A stretch of 64,000 bases of DNA from Cryobacterium breve (GCF_004402375.1 NZ_SOGJ01000034.1:62001-126000), one strand, 5' to 3'; shown: positions 42,369-52,144, counted from the stretch's first letter. The notes: generated by a model not told the origin, from the sequence alone. Made by a program: numbers and translations.

Positions 42369-43349
42369 TCAATCACCGACCAGCAGAATCTTGCCCACGT
42401 GAACGGATGCCTCCAGCCGCCGGTGTGCCTCGGCGGCCTTCTCGAACGGGAAAATGCTGTCGATCACCGGGCGGAAGCGGCCGGATTCGAGCCAGGGCCA
42501 GACATCCGTCCTGAGGGCCTGCATGATGGCCGCCTTCTCCTCGAAGGGGCGGGCACGGAGGGTGGTGCCCCAGTACCGGCCGCGCTTCTGCATGAGTTGG
42601 AACGGGTTGAAGTCGGCGTTTTCGCCGCTCTGGTTGGCGATCACCATGATGCGGCCGTCGACCGCGAGGGCAGCCACATTGCGGGCCGCGTAGGAGCCGC
42701 CGATGATGTCAAGGATCACATCGGCGCCGTGCCCGCCGGTGGCGGCGGCGATCTCGGCCGGGAAGTCCTGCTCGTGGTAGTTGATCAGGATATCCGCGCC
42801 CAGACTGCGGCACACATCGAGCTTCTCCGCTGAGCCGGCCGTCACGGCAACCCGGGCGCCGGCCAGCACGCCCAGCTGGATGGCCGTGGTGCCGATGCCG
42901 CTGGCCCCGCCGTGCACGAGCAGGGTCTCGCCCGCGGCCAGCCCGGCGCTGAGGAACACATTGGACCAGACCGTGGCCAGCGCCTCCGGCAGCCCGGCCG
43001 CGTCGACGAGATCGATGGAGTCCGGAACCGGCAGTGCGAGGTCCTCGTGCACCACGGCCTCGGTGGCGTAGCCGCCGCCCGCGAGCAAGGCGCACACCCG
43101 GTCGCCGAGCGCGAACCGGGTGACGTCGGCGCCCACCTCGGTCACGACGCCCGACACCTCCAGCCCCGGCCATTCGGGCGTGCCGGCCGGCGAGGGGTAG
43201 CTACCCAGCCGCTGCGCGACATCCGCCCGGTTCACGCCCGCCGCCGCCACCCGAATCCGGATGTCCCGGGACCCGGCCGACAGGTCGGCCACCGTCGTGA
43301 AGGTGAGTTTGTCGGGTCCGCCGGGGGAGTCGATCAGAATCGCGCGCAT
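42369..43349 (-). CDS. NAD(P)H-quinone oxidoreductase (MDR superfamily)
   Basis: 326-aa zinc-free MDR protein of the QOR/PIG3 type. It starts MRAILIDSPGGPDKLTF, has GVNRADVAQRLGSYPSPAGTP and PGLEVSGVVTEVG in the catalytic half, and LLVHGGASGIGTTAIQLGVLAG as the coenzyme motif. It ends HRRLEASVHVGKILLVGD. Such proteins reduce quinones and protect from oxidative cycling. Starts and ends agree with the family length. It is divergent from the glutamate dehydrogenase gene, with a palindromic element between them. Confidence 0.88.
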   Translation of the reverse strand: MRAILIDSPGGPDKLTFTTVADLSAGSRDIRIRVAAAGVNRADVAQRLGSYPSPAGTPEWPGLEVSGVVTEVGADVTRFALGDRVCALLAGGGYATEAVVHEDLALPVPDSIDLVDAAGLPEALATVWSNVFLSAGLAAGETLLVHGGASGIGTTAIQLGVLAGARVAVTAGSAEKLDVCRSLGADILINYHEQDFPAEIAAATGGHGADVILDIIGGSYAARNVAALAVDGRIMVIANQSGENADFNPFQLMQKRGRYWGTTLRARPFEEKAAIMQALRTDVWPWLESGRFRPVIDSIFPFEKAAEAHRRLEASVHVGKILLVGD

Positions 43350-43658
43350 CGGCCCATTCTACGATCGCCTGACCCACCCCGCCCGAGGGTGCGGCCTCAC
43401 GCGGGTGCTGCGCCGCCGCGCGCATGGCACGCCACCAGCGAAGCGGCGCGGCACCAGCGCGGCACTCGCGCGGCACCAGCGCGGCGCGCGCGCTGCCCGT
43501 CCCGGGAGCCGATTCTGGGACCCGCCGCCGGGCGAGTGGCGGATCAGCGGAACAAAACTACGATGGGCAGGGGGCTCCACGTTCGCGTGAGAAACCCCAC
43601 GGCTTGACGGCTACCGCAACGACGCGGGAGCCAGTTATCTGATGGAGGCTAATTTTCA
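43350..43658. other. divergent region before gdh, with family D palindrome
   Basis: 309 bp. It contains the 60-nt palindrome at 43400-43459, followed by imperfect GCGGCACCAGC direct repeats (43450-43495). The final 70 bp before the ATG of gdh should hold its promoter, and GATGGAGG is the probable ribosome site. Confidence 0.5.
43400..43459. repeat. 60-nt nested palindrome, copy 4 (family D)
   Basis: 53 of 60 positions are identical to the copy at 32741, including CGCGGGTGCTGCGCCG, GGCACGCCACCAGCG and GCGGCGCGGCACC. It lies in a divergent promoter region, so it is not acting there as a gene-end terminator. Confidence 0.8.
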
Positions 43659-46600
43659 ATGACGTCTGAGTCCACCCGTGCGGGTCTGCCCCCGCAAGAC
43701 ACGCTCGACGCTTTCATCTTCGACTACTACGAGCACCTCGCGGCCGAAGACCGCCAGAACTACAACGTGGAGCTGCTCCGCACGCGGGCCCTGCAGCACT
43801 GGCAGGTCGCCCATGACCGGATGCCGGGCACCGCCCGCGTTGAGATCCGAAACGAATCTGACCGCAGCGTCGTCTACGTCGTCATGGACGACATGCCATT
43901 CCTGGTCGATTCGGTCACCGCCGAGATCGTGCGGCAGCACGCGGCCATCCACCTCGTCGTGCACCCGCTGCTGGTCGTGGCCCGCGACCGCGACACGCAT
44001 GTGCTGCAGAGCGCCGCCCGGGTGTCCGCAACCGCCGCGAAAGACGATGCGTCTCAGCGGGAATCCTGGATCGCCATCGAGATCGACCGTGCGACCGACG
44101 AGGCCCAGGCCCGTCTGTGCGAGGGCCTGTTGAAGGTGCTCGGCGACGTGCGGGCCGCGGTGGAAGACTGGCCGGCGATGACCGGAAAGGCCCAGGAGAT
44201 CGCCCACGCGCTCGACGAGGTGGCGCACGCCGAGGGGATCGAGGACATCCGTCAGGCGCAGGAGCTGCTGGGTTGGCTGGGCGGCGACAACTTCACCTTC
44301 CTCGGCTACCGCGAGTACGACCTGAAGACCGTCGACGGCGAAGACGTGCTCGTCATCCGCGAGGGCAGCGGCCTGGGGCTGCTGCGCTCCGAAGAAGACG
44401 GCCACCAGATCCAGCACCTCACGGATGCCGGCCGCCAGAAGGCGCGCGAACGCGCCGCCCTGGTGATCACCAAGGCGAATTCCCGGTCCAGCGTTCACCG
44501 TCCCGCCTACTTCGACTACATCGGGATCAAGAGTTTCGATGCCGAAGGCAAGGTCGTCGGCGAGCGCCGCTTCATCGGCCTGTTCGCCGCCACGGCCTAC
44601 ACCAGCTCCGTGCGCGATGTTCCGATCCTCCGCGACAAGGTCAACGCCGTCATGATCCAGGCCGGTTTTCCAGCCGGGTCGCACAGCGGCAAGGACCTGA
44701 TGGGGATCATGGAGACCTATCCCCGCGACGAGCTGTTCCAGATCGACGTGCCCACCCTGCTGACCACCGCGCTCGCCATTCAGCGCCTGCAGGAACGACG
44801 CCGCACCCGGCTCTTCCTGCGACCGGATGTCTACGGCCGTTTCATGACCGCCATGGTCTACCTGCCGCGTGACCGCTACACGACCGCGGTGCGCCTGCGG
44901 ATCGAGGAGGAGCTGCGGGTCACCTTCAACGCGGAATCCGTCGACTTCGAAGCCCGCATGACGGAATCCGCTCTCGCCCGGCTGTTCTTCCGCATCCGTT
45001 TGCAGAAAGATGCCCCGGCCGTCTCCGTCGATGCCGCCGCGCTGGAACGCCGTCTGGTGATGGCGGTGCGCTCCTGGTCGGAGGGCCTCAGCGAGCAGCT
45101 GCGGGAGAGCCGCCCGCTGGCTGAGGCCGAGCGCCTGTCTGACCTGTGGGCCGAGGCTTTCCCGGCCAGCTACCGGGTAGACTACGAGATCGAAAACGCC
45201 CTGCAGGACATCGGCAGGTTCGAGGCATCCGCCGCCGCCGCCGAGGATGCCGTCCGCACAGGCCTGGGCACGGCACGGCCCGGCCTCTACGTCTACCTCC
45301 CCGCCGACGCCGGGGAGGCCGCGGAAGAGGATGCCCGCATCAAGCTCTACATGATGGAGCCCAAGAGCCTCAGCCAGATCCTGCCGTTCCTGCAGAACCT
45401 CGGCATCGAGGTGCTCGACGAGGTGCCCTTCGAAATCGAGACCGCCGACGGCCGCGCCTTCTACCTCTATGACCTGGGCCTGAACTACCCGGAGGGTGTG
45501 GACCCGATCACGACCGGCGCTCTCCTGGCGGACTCCTTCGGTGCCGCGGTCAGCGGGGCCATCCAATCGGACGGCCTCGACCGCCTCGTGCTCCGGGAGG
45601 GCATGCCCTGGCACCGGGTCGTCATCCTGCGCAGCTATGCAAAATACCTGCGCCAGGCCGGCAACACCAACTCCTACGGCTTCATCGCCGACACACTGCT
45701 CGCCAATCCGGCCGTCACCCGCGGGCTGGTGGCGCTCTTCGAGGCCCGCTTCGATCCCGACCTGGCCGAGCCGGAACGCATCCGTCGCAGCCTGCAGGTC
45801 ACGGCCGACCTCACGGCGGCTATGGAACAGGTCACCACACTTGACGCCGACCGGGTGCTGCGCACACTGATCAACCTGATCGAGTCGTCGTTGCGCACGA
45901 ACTTCTACCAGGACAAGCCCTACCTGAGCATTAAACTCGACCCGACCTCGATCGAGCTTCTGCCGTTCCCCCGGCCGAAATACGAGATCTGGGTGTACTC
46001 CCCGCAGGTGGAGGGCGTGCACCTGCGCTTCGGCAAGGTGGCCCGTGGCGGGCTGCGCTGGTCGGACCGGCGGGAGGACTTCCGCACCGAGGTGCTTGGC
46101 CTGGTCAAGGCGCAGACGGTCAAGAACGCCGTGATCGTGCCCACCGGCGCCAAGGGCGGCTTCTTCGCCAAACAGCTGCCCGACCCGGCCCTCGACCGCG
46201 TGGCCTGGATGAACGAGGGCATCGAGAGCTACAAGACCTTCATCCGGGGGCTGCTCGACCTGACCGACAACCTGGTGACCACGCCGGAGGGAGAGCAGCT
46301 CGTGCCGCCCGCTCGCGTGGTGCGGCACGACGACGACGATTCGTACCTCGTTGTCGCGGCCGACAAGGGCACGGCCACCTTCTCTGACGTGGCCAACGGG
46401 CTCGCCGCCGAATACGGTTTCTGGATGGGGGACGCGTTCGCCTCCGGCGGTTCGATCGGCTACGACCACAAGGCCATGGGCATCACCGCCCGCGGCGCGT
46501 GGGAGTCGGTCAAGCGTCACTTCAGCGAGCTGGGCGTCGACACGCAGTCGGAGGACTTCACGGTCGTCGGGGTGGGCGACATGTCCGGCGACGTCTTCGG

Positions 46601-48455
46601 CAACGGCATGCTGCTGTCGCAGCACATCCGTTTGCTGGCGGCCTTCGACCACCGCCATATTTTCCTGGATCCGAATCCGGATGCCGCGCTCTCCTTCCAG
46701 GAACGACGTCGCCTTTTCGCCCTGCCTCGTTCGTCTTGGGCTGACTACAACCCGAGCCTGATCAGCGCCGGTGGCGGGGTCTTCCCGCGCCAGGCCAAGG
46801 TGGTGCCGATTTCCGCCGAGGTGCGCGCAGCCCTCGGGCTGCCGGCCGGCACCGTGCGGTTGAGCCCCCCTGAACTGCTCCGCGCCATCCTGACCGCCCC
46901 GGCCGACCTGCTCTACAACGGTGGCATCGGAACCTATGTGAAGGCGAGCAGCGAGACGGCCGCCGAGGTCGGAGACAAGGCGAACGACTCCATCCGGGTG
47001 GACGGCAAGGACCTTCGGGTCAGGGTTGTCGGAGAGGGCGGCAACCTCGGGATGACCCAGCACGGGCGCATTGAGGCTGCCCTCGCGGGCGTCATCCTCA
47101 ACACCGACGCGATCGACAACTCCGCCGGCGTGGACTGCTCCGACCACGAGGTCAACATCAAGATCTTCGTCGACCGGATGGTGGCCGCCGGCAAGCTGGC
47201 CGAGTCGGAGCGGGCGGAGTTCCTCGCCTCCATGTCCGACGAGGTCGCGCGGCTGGTGCTGGAGGACAACGTCGACCAGAACATCCTGCTGCTCAACGAC
47301 CGGGCTAAGGTGACCAGCTGGAGCCCCAGCTACGAGCGGCTGATGGACTGGCAGGAGGCGTCGGGCGACCTCAAGCGTGAGCTCGAGGCGTTGCCCACCA
47401 CGGCGACGCTGCGGGAGCGCCTCGAAACGGGCCAGGGTCTGACCTCACCCGAGCTGTCCGTGCTGGCGGCATACGCCAAGATCGAGCTGGCGACGGCGCT
47501 GCGGGACAGTGACCTGCCCGAGGACCCCTGGTTCGGTCGCACCCTGCGCCGGTACTTCCCGGTGCAGCTCTCCGAGCGCTTCGACGCCGAGCTCGACACT
47601 CATCCGCTGCGCCGCGAGATCATCGCCACTGTCGTAGCGAACGACATGATCAACCTCGGCGGGGTGACCTTCGCGTTCCGGGCCATGGAGGAGACCTCGG
47701 CCAATCAGGCCACGGTCGCCAAAGCGTTCGTCGCCCTGCGCGAGATCTTCGAGATCGATGTGCTCGTCGATGAGGTCAACGCCCTGCCGTCGTCGTTCCC
47801 GACGACGCACTGGACGGCGATCCACCTGGACATCCGTCGTCTGCTCGACCGGGCCGTGCGCTGGCAGGTCAACCAGGGGGCGTCGCGCCCGGTCGGCGAG
47901 GTCGTCGCCCAGTACAAGCCGCAGATGGACCTGATGCGTGCGCACCTCGACGACTACCTCAAGGGTGGCGACCTCAAGCGGGTGCTGGCCCTGCTGGACA
48001 CGGCCAAGGAGTGGGGCGTGCCGGAAAACCTCGGACGCCGGTGGGCCGAGCTCTTCGAGGCGTTCGCCCTGCTGGACGTGGCGCAGATCGCGGCGCAGGC
48101 CGGTGAGCCCATGGCTGACGTGGCCGGCGTCTACTACACGGTCTACGACCGGTTCCGGGTGGACAACCTGCTGGAGCGCATCACCGTGCTGCCCCGGAAG
48201 GACCGCTGGCAGGCCCTAGCCCGCGCCGCGCTCCGTGACGATCTCTACTCGACGGTGGCCGATATGACGCGGGCGGTGCTGACGCAGACGGATGCCGGCA
48301 ATGCCGATGAGCGCGTCGTCGCCTGGGAGGGCCTCAACGTGGAACAGCTGGGACGGGCCCGCAGCGTTTTCGAGGAGGTCAACGCCCTGGGTCAGGACGA
48401 TATGGCCTCCCTATCCGTGGTCGTGCGGCTGCTGCGCTCGATCGTGCGCCGCTGA
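43659..48455 (+). CDS. gdh: NAD-specific glutamate dehydrogenase, large (~180 kDa) class
   Basis: 1598-aa enzyme of the L-GDH180 class first known from Streptomyces. It oxidises glutamate to 2-oxoglutarate and ammonia with NAD and mainly serves catabolism. A long N-terminal regulatory region with ACT-like segments (about 1-700) precedes the catalytic core, where KFGKVARGGLRWSDRREDF-like sequence (HLRFGKVARGGLRWSD) and VPTGAKGGFFAKQLPD (about 827-842) carry the substrate lysines. VGVGDMSGDVFGNGML and NPDAALSFQERRRLF follow in the coenzyme domain. Length is normal for the class, with no visible break. The ammonia-releasing role fits the nearby formamidase operon, but regulation is not evident. 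Confidence 0.93.
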   Translation: MTSESTRAGLPPQDTLDAFIFDYYEHLAAEDRQNYNVELLRTRALQHWQVAHDRMPGTARVEIRNESDRSVVYVVMDDMPFLVDSVTAEIVRQHAAIHLVVHPLLVVARDRDTHVLQSAARVSATAAKDDASQRESWIAIEIDRATDEAQARLCEGLLKVLGDVRAAVEDWPAMTGKAQEIAHALDEVAHAEGIEDIRQAQELLGWLGGDNFTFLGYREYDLKTVDGEDVLVIREGSGLGLLRSEEDGHQIQHLTDAGRQKARERAALVITKANSRSSVHRPAYFDYIGIKSFDAEGKVVGERRFIGLFAATAYTSSVRDVPILRDKVNAVMIQAGFPAGSHSGKDLMGIMETYPRDELFQIDVPTLLTTALAIQRLQERRRTRLFLRPDVYGRFMTAMVYLPRDRYTTAVRLRIEEELRVTFNAESVDFEARMTESALARLFFRIRLQKDAPAVSVDAAALERRLVMAVRSWSEGLSEQLRESRPLAEAERLSDLWAEAFPASYRVDYEIENALQDIGRFEASAAAAEDAVRTGLGTARPGLYVYLPADAGEAAEEDARIKLYMMEPKSLSQILPFLQNLGIEVLDEVPFEIETADGRAFYLYDLGLNYPEGVDPITTGALLADSFGAAVSGAIQSDGLDRLVLREGMPWHRVVILRSYAKYLRQAGNTNSYGFIADTLLANPAVTRGLVALFEARFDPDLAEPERIRRSLQVTADLTAAMEQVTTLDADRVLRTLINLIESSLRTNFYQDKPYLSIKLDPTSIELLPFPRPKYEIWVYSPQVEGVHLRFGKVARGGLRWSDRREDFRTEVLGLVKAQTVKNAVIVPTGAKGGFFAKQLPDPALDRVAWMNEGIESYKTFIRGLLDLTDNLVTTPEGEQLVPPARVVRHDDDDSYLVVAADKGTATFSDVANGLAAEYGFWMGDAFASGGSIGYDHKAMGITARGAWESVKRHFSELGVDTQSEDFTVVGVGDMSGDVFGNGMLLSQHIRLLAAFDHRHIFLDPNPDAALSFQERRRLFALPRSSWADYNPSLISAGGGVFPRQAKVVPISAEVRAALGLPAGTVRLSPPELLRAILTAPADLLYNGGIGTYVKASSETAAEVGDKANDSIRVDGKDLRVRVVGEGGNLGMTQHGRIEAALAGVILNTDAIDNSAGVDCSDHEVNIKIFVDRMVAAGKLAESERAEFLASMSDEVARLVLEDNVDQNILLLNDRAKVTSWSPSYERLMDWQEASGDLKRELEALPTTATLRERLETGQGLTSPELSVLAAYAKIELATALRDSDLPEDPWFGRTLRRYFPVQLSERFDAELDTHPLRREIIATVVANDMINLGGVTFAFRAMEETSANQATVAKAFVALREIFEIDVLVDEVNALPSSFPTTHWTAIHLDIRRLLDRAVRWQVNQGASRPVGEVVAQYKPQMDLMRAHLDDYLKGGDLKRVLALLDTAKEWGVPENLGRRWAELFEAFALLDVAQIAAQAGEPMADVAGVYYTVYDRFRVDNLLERITVLPRKDRWQALARAALRDDLYSTVADMTRAVLTQTDAGNADERVVAWEGLNVEQLGRARSVFEEVNALGQDDMASLSVVVRLLRSIVRR

Positions 48456-48526
48456 CCTGCCGCGTGCGGGCATCCGTCGCTGCTGCGCGTGCCTGCGCGC
48501 TACCAGCTGCTGCCGGCGCGCCCGCT

Positions 48527-48627
48527 GCTAACTCAGGAGAAGTCCGAGTCTGATGCCTCAATGCGGGGAATGCGCCGCGGAATCACGCGGCAGGTGTCGG
48601 GCGCGCGCGTGGATCTCCTGAGTTAGC
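48527..48627. repeat. long palindromic element (family F-like)
   Basis: GCTAACTCAGGAGA (48527-48540) has a perfect 14-bp complement at 48614-48627 across a 73-nt spacer. The arm resembles the GCTAACTGCGGAG arm of the element at 41943, suggesting a longer member of the same family. It lies between convergent genes. Confidence 0.7.
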
Positions 48628-48697
48628 CACCGTGGGTGCCGCCCACACGTAGAGGTGGGGGCCGCCGCATGCGGGGGCAGCCTCCCGGGTGCGCGTG

Positions 48698-49327
48698 CTA
48701 GTGGCCGCGGGCGATCCACTCGTCGAGGTGCACGGCCTCCTCGCCGATCGTCGTCGACTCGCCGTGGCCGGTGAGCACGACAGTGCTCGTCGGGAGTGTG
48801 AGCAGCTTGTCCGTGATCGACGCGATGATCGTGGGGAAGTCACTGAACGAGCGGCCGGTCGCGCCGGGACCGCCCTGGAACAGGGTGTCGCCGCTGAAGA
48901 CGGTACCCAGCGCGGACGCGTAGAAGCAGACGGCGCCGGGGGAGTGCCCGGGAGTGTGCAGCACCTCGAGGTCGATGCCGGACACGTAAATGTGCTGACC
49001 GTTCTCCAATGGGCGGCTCGGCGGGGTATCCGGGTAGACCCGGTCCCACAGCACCATATCGTCAGGGTGGAGGTAGGTTGGCGCGGTGTGTGCGGCTTGC
49101 ACGCCGGCGACGGCGCCGATGTGGTCGTCGTGTGCGTGGGTGCACAGGATTCCCACCAGCTTGCGGTCCCCGACGGCTCCTAGGATGGCGTCGACGGAGT
49201 GGGCGGCGTCGATCACGACGCACTCGTCGTCGTCGCCGACGATCCAGACGTTGTTGTCCACGTCCCAGGTGCCGCCGTCGAGGCTGAAGCTGCCCGACGT
49301 GACGAGGTGTTCGATGCGGGCGGCCAC
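48698..49327 (-). CDS. MBL-fold hydrolase, candidate S-formylmycothiol hydrolase
   Basis: 209-aa metallo-beta-lactamase-fold protein. The zinc motif is ILCTHAHDDHIGAVAG (HxHxDH), with LHTPGHSPGAVCF and FSGDTLFQGGPG supplying further ligands and VLTGHGESTTIG the last histidine. The GTG start overlaps the stop of the upstream dehydrogenase (TAGTG), so the two are coupled. Mycobacteria and other actinobacteria show the same adjacency, where the hydrolase is thought to release formate from S-formylmycothiol. That step is inferred from context. Confidence 0.85.
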   Translation of the reverse strand: MAARIEHLVTSGSFSLDGGTWDVDNNVWIVGDDDECVVIDAAHSVDAILGAVGDRKLVGILCTHAHDDHIGAVAGVQAAHTAPTYLHPDDMVLWDRVYPDTPPSRPLENGQHIYVSGIDLEVLHTPGHSPGAVCFYASALGTVFSGDTLFQGGPGATGRSFSDFPTIIASITDKLLTLPTSTVVLTGHGESTTIGEEAVHLDEWIARGH

Positions 49328-50421
49328 TAGAGCACGACCACGGAGCGCAGCACGTCGCCGCGGGCCATCTTCGCGAAGGCCTCCTCGATGTGGCCGATGC
49401 CGATGCGTTCGCTGACGAACTCGTCCAGCGGCAGGCGGCCTTGCAGGTATAAGTCGGTCAACATCGGGAAGTCGCGCTCCGGCAGGCAGTCGCCGTACCA
49501 GGACGACTTCAGCGCGCCGCCGCGTCCGAACACGTCCAGCAGTGGAATCTCGAGCATCATCTCGGGGGTGGGCACGCCCACCAGGACGACGGTTCCGGCC
49601 AGGTCGCGGGCGTAGAACGCCTGCCGCCAGGTCTCGGGACGCCCCACGGCGTCGATCACGACATCCGCGCCGAAGCCGTCGGTGAGATTCTGAACGGCCG
49701 AGACCACGCCATCCTCGTCGAGGCCACCCGAGTCGATGGTGTGCGTGGCACCGAGCGTCACGGCGGTGGCAAGCTTCTTCTGGTCGCGGTCGATGGCGAT
49801 GATGACGGATGCCCCGGCGAGCCGGGCTCCGACGATCGCCGCGTTGCCGACGCCGCCGCATCCGATCACGGCGACTGAGTTGCCGCGGGTCACATTGCCC
49901 GTGTTCAGGGCGGCGCCGATACCGGCCATGATGCCGCAGCCGAGCAGTCCGACGACCGCAGGGTCGGCGGCAGGATCGACCTTGGTGCACTGCTTCTCGT
50001 GCACGAGGGTCTTCTCGGCAAAGGCGCCGATGCCGAGGGCCGGGGTGAGCTCGGTGCCGTCGGTGAGGGTCATCTTCTGACCGGCGTTGAAGGTGTCGAA
50101 GCAGTACCAGGGCTCGGCGCGCTTGCAGGCGCGGCAGTCACCGCAGACCGCACGCCAGTTCAGCACCACGAAGTCTCCCACGGCGACGTGCGTGACGCCC
50201 GCGCCGATCACGCTCACCCGGCCGGCGGCCTCATGGCCGAGCAGGAAGGGGAACTCGTCGTTGATGCCGCCGTCCCGGTAGTGCACATCGGTGTGGCAGA
50301 CGCCGCACGTCTCGATGTCGACGATGACCTCGCCCGCAGCAGGGTCGGGGATGACGATGTCAACGAGCTCCACCGGCGCGCCCTTCGATCGAGCGATGAC
50401 GCCTTTAACGGTGATCGACAT
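49327..50421 (-). CDS. mscR: S-(hydroxymethyl)mycothiol dehydrogenase
   Basis: 364-aa zinc alcohol dehydrogenase of the mycothiol-dependent formaldehyde dehydrogenase (MscR/AdhE2) group. Catalytic zinc ligands lie in [15 protein letters not shown] and [10 protein letters not shown]. The structural-zinc region ([15 protein letters not shown]) is followed by the coenzyme motif [14 protein letters not shown]. Formaldehyde bound to mycothiol is oxidised to S-formylmycothiol with NAD. The pathway also supports the actinobacterial identity, since only mycothiol producers need it. It is coupled to the MBL-fold gene downstream. A palindromic element lies about 90 bp upstream. Confidence 0.92.
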   Translation of the reverse strand: MSITVKGVIARSKGAPVELVDIVIPDPAAGEVIVDIETCGVCHTDVHYRDGGINDEFPFLLGHEAAGRVSVIGAGVTHVAVGDFVVLNWRAVCGDCRACKRAEPWYCFDTFNAGQKMTLTDGTELTPALGIGAFAEKTLVHEKQCTKVDPAADPAVVGLLGCGIMAGIGAALNTGNVTRGNSVAVIGCGGVGNAAIVGARLAGASVIIAIDRDQKKLATAVTLGATHTIDSGGLDEDGVVSAVQNLTDGFGADVVIDAVGRPETWRQAFYARDLAGTVVLVGVPTPEMMLEIPLLDVFGRGGALKSSWYGDCLPERDFPMLTDLYLQGRLPLDEFVSERIGIGHIEEAFAKMARGDVLRSVVVL

Positions 50422-50506
50422 GGAACTCCTCTGGGTCGGTGCGCGGGCAGGCGCTGGTGGAACCCGTCCACACTACCCAACCTCCCTGCGCCTGCCCTGT
50501 CGAACC

Positions 50507-50583
50507 AATTCGACGGAGATTTTGCCGTGAGGGCCGGGTTTCGGTCCGAATCGGCCTCGTAGGGCCAAAATCTCCGTCGAATT
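50507..50583. repeat. 77-nt palindromic element, copy 2 (family E)
   Basis: Perfect 17-bp arms AATTCGACGGAGATTTT (50507-50523) and complement (50567-50583), identical to those at 7026, with the same 43-nt spacer. The spacer shares an AATCGGCCTCRTAGG core with the reverse complement of the first copy, so the two copies are inverted relative to each other. Confidence 0.85.
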
Positions 50584-50647
50584 CGTGAGGGCCAGGGCCA
50601 TGGCCAGGGGCGTGGTGCGGATGCCGCGAGCCACGCCACGGGAGCGG

Positions 50648-50758
50648 CTACGCGAATTCCTGGCAGTGATCGCACCACCAACCGCCGCCGACCGGTGCCA
50701 TCGGGTCGTAGCAGGAAGCGCAGGCAGGAGTCGGCAGTAGGCGGTCGTCGTTGTTCAT
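50648..50758 (-). CDS. 36-aa zinc-ribbon-like small protein
   Basis: Short ORF beginning MNNDDRLLPTPACASCYDPM and ending GGGWWCDHCQEFA. It has a CxxC/CxxC pair spaced as in a small zinc ribbon. Codon usage matches neighbours. The ribosome site is weak (GAG). Proteins this small with paired CxxC motifs are common in actinobacteria but mostly unannotated. It lies upstream of mscR on the same strand; co-transcription is possible but the palindromic element intervenes. Confidence 0.55.
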   Translation of the reverse strand: MNNDDRLLPTPACASCYDPMAPVGGGWWCDHCQEFA

Positions 50759-51201
50759 ACGGAGCTCGGTATCGATTCTCAGCACGAGGTCCCCAACCCA
50801 GGAAAGGGCATTCGCGACCACAAGTGTAGGCAGACCTCAGCCCGGATGTCTAGGTAAGTTGACAATCTCGAGTGCGAACTTTCGTCCTCGGCGACGGATG
50901 CGCCGAGCGCGACAGCACGCGCTCCGGCACGTCCCGCAGAAGGATTTCCGCCGTGATCGGCTCGATGTCCGTGAGTGCCAGGAGCCTGGGCGGGGGCTCT
51001 TCCTGCCAGGTCGCTTCCGAGGTCGGTGGCGGTGAGGTGTCCGGTCAGCACACCGATGCACCTCTGCCGGCGTGGGATGCGTCGGCTTCCGTTGACACCC
51101 CCGGAGGCCCGGTCTACCGTGACCGGTGTTCGAGCGCGTTCGTACGCCAACTGAGCGGCTGTGGAATCTGTTGCGGCTGCTCCTGAGCCGGGAGTTCTCT
51201 G
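50759..51201. other. leader region before the amide operon
   Basis: 443 bp with no supported gene. A minus-strand frame contains LLALTDIEPITAEILLRDVP, which reads like the tail of a lost regulator but has no start. I looked for a guanidine- or urea-type riboswitch before amiS and could not recognise one. CGGGAG just before 51202 is the ribosome site of amiS. Confidence 0.45.
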
Positions 51202-51837
51202 ATGGGCGCTGTAGGTCTGCTCTATGTGGGTGCCGTTCTCTTCATCAACGGCCTGATGTTGGTGGGAGCGATACCAGGCAAGTCGGCTGGAATCCTTAAT
51301 TTCTTCGTCGGTGGAATGCAGGTCATCTTTCCGACGCTGATCATCCTCGGCGCCGACGGCGACCTGGCCATCATCTTCGGAGCGGCGGGGCTCTACCTTT
51401 TCGGATTCACCTATCTCTATGTGGCGATCCTGCAGTTCACCGGCATCAGCGGTGAAGGCCTCGGCTGGTTCTCCCTGTTCGTGGTGCTCTGTGCCACGGT
51501 GATCGGCGTTCTCCAATTCACCCTGCTCGACGACCCCGTCTTCGGGGTGATCTGGCTGATCTGGGCGGTGCTCTGGTTCCTCTTCTTCCTCGTGCTGGGG
51601 CTCGGCAAAGACTCGCTGACCCACACGACCGGGTGGTTCACGATCTTCATCAGCCATATGACCGGAACGATCCCGGCCTTTCTGCTACTGCTGGGCGAGT
51701 ACGAGACCAACGCGGGCTACGCACTGATCGTGGCGCTCGCCGCTGCGCTGTCACTGGCGGCGGCCTGGATGCTCGGCCACGGCGCGCTCCCGGCGCGGGA
51801 GAGCCCCGTCCCGGCCGAGTCGACCCGGTCCGCCTGA
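51202..51837 (+). CDS. amiS: AmiS/UreI-family amide/urea channel
   Basis: 211-aa membrane protein with six to seven helices. It starts MGAVGLLYVGAVLFINGLML, then GILNFFVGGMQVIFP, GLYLFGFTYLYVAI and TGWFTIFISHMTGTIPAFLL, all characteristic of the AmiS/UreI family of small-amide and urea channels. It leads a three-gene operon with fmdB and fmdA and would admit formamide or acetamide for cleavage. The GTGGG-type upstream in-frame start codons are not needed. Confidence 0.9.
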   Translation: MGAVGLLYVGAVLFINGLMLVGAIPGKSAGILNFFVGGMQVIFPTLIILGADGDLAIIFGAAGLYLFGFTYLYVAILQFTGISGEGLGWFSLFVVLCATVIGVLQFTLLDDPVFGVIWLIWAVLWFLFFLVLGLGKDSLTHTTGWFTIFISHMTGTIPAFLLLLGEYETNAGYALIVALAAALSLAAAWMLGHGALPARESPVPAESTRSA

Positions 51838-51853
51838 GAAGGGAACACCAGCC

Positions 51854-52144
51854 ATGCCCGTCTACGAGTTTCGCTGCGTTGACTGCTCCGGCTTCGAGCT
51901 GATCCTCCCCATCGGCACGGCCCCGGATGTCGCGACCTGCCCTTCCTGCCAGGGCGACGCTCGGCGGCGGATCACCGCCCCGAACGTCTCCCGAACCGGT
52001 TCGTCGGCGTTCCAGCTGATCGATGCGGCGAACCGGAGCGCGCACGAGCCGAGCGTCGTCGGTTCGGCGAAGCCCGGGGTGCGCACCGGCACGACCCAGC
52101 GTTATACCTCCAACCCGCTCCATCAGAAACTGCCGCGGCCCTAG
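51854..52144 (+). CDS. fmdB: FmdB-family zinc-ribbon protein
   Basis: 96-aa protein with an N-terminal zinc ribbon (PVYEFRCVDCSGFELILPIG and VATCPSCQGDARRRI, two CxxC pairs), typical of FmdB. It was first described as a presumed regulator beside formamidase genes; it could bind nucleic acid or assist expression. The C-terminal half is polar and has no recognisable domain. GAAGGGAACACC precedes the ATG. It sits 16 bp after amiS and 37 bp before fmdA. Confidence 0.88.
   Translation: MPVYEFRCVDCSGFELILPIGTAPDVATCPSCQGDARRRITAPNVSRTGSSAFQLIDAANRSAHEPSVVGSAKPGVRTGTTQRYTSNPLHQKLPRP

Noticed and set aside
42181-42372. Minus-strand ORF overlapping the end of the quinone oxidoreductase
   Set aside because: No homology recognised, the start lies in the neighbouring gene, and codon use is mixed. 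It may be a remnant but is not supported as a gene.
43656-47147. Very long minus-strand open frame opposite gdh (1163 codons)
   Set aside because: Shadow of the glutamate dehydrogenase gene in a high-GC genome. Composition is His/Arg/Gly-rich and there are no domain motifs.
50759-51201. Possible guanidine or urea-type riboswitch, or a small gene, before amiS
   Set aside because: No recognisable riboswitch core. The open frames on either strand lack a start or have shadow-like composition; one minus-strand segment may be a remnant only.
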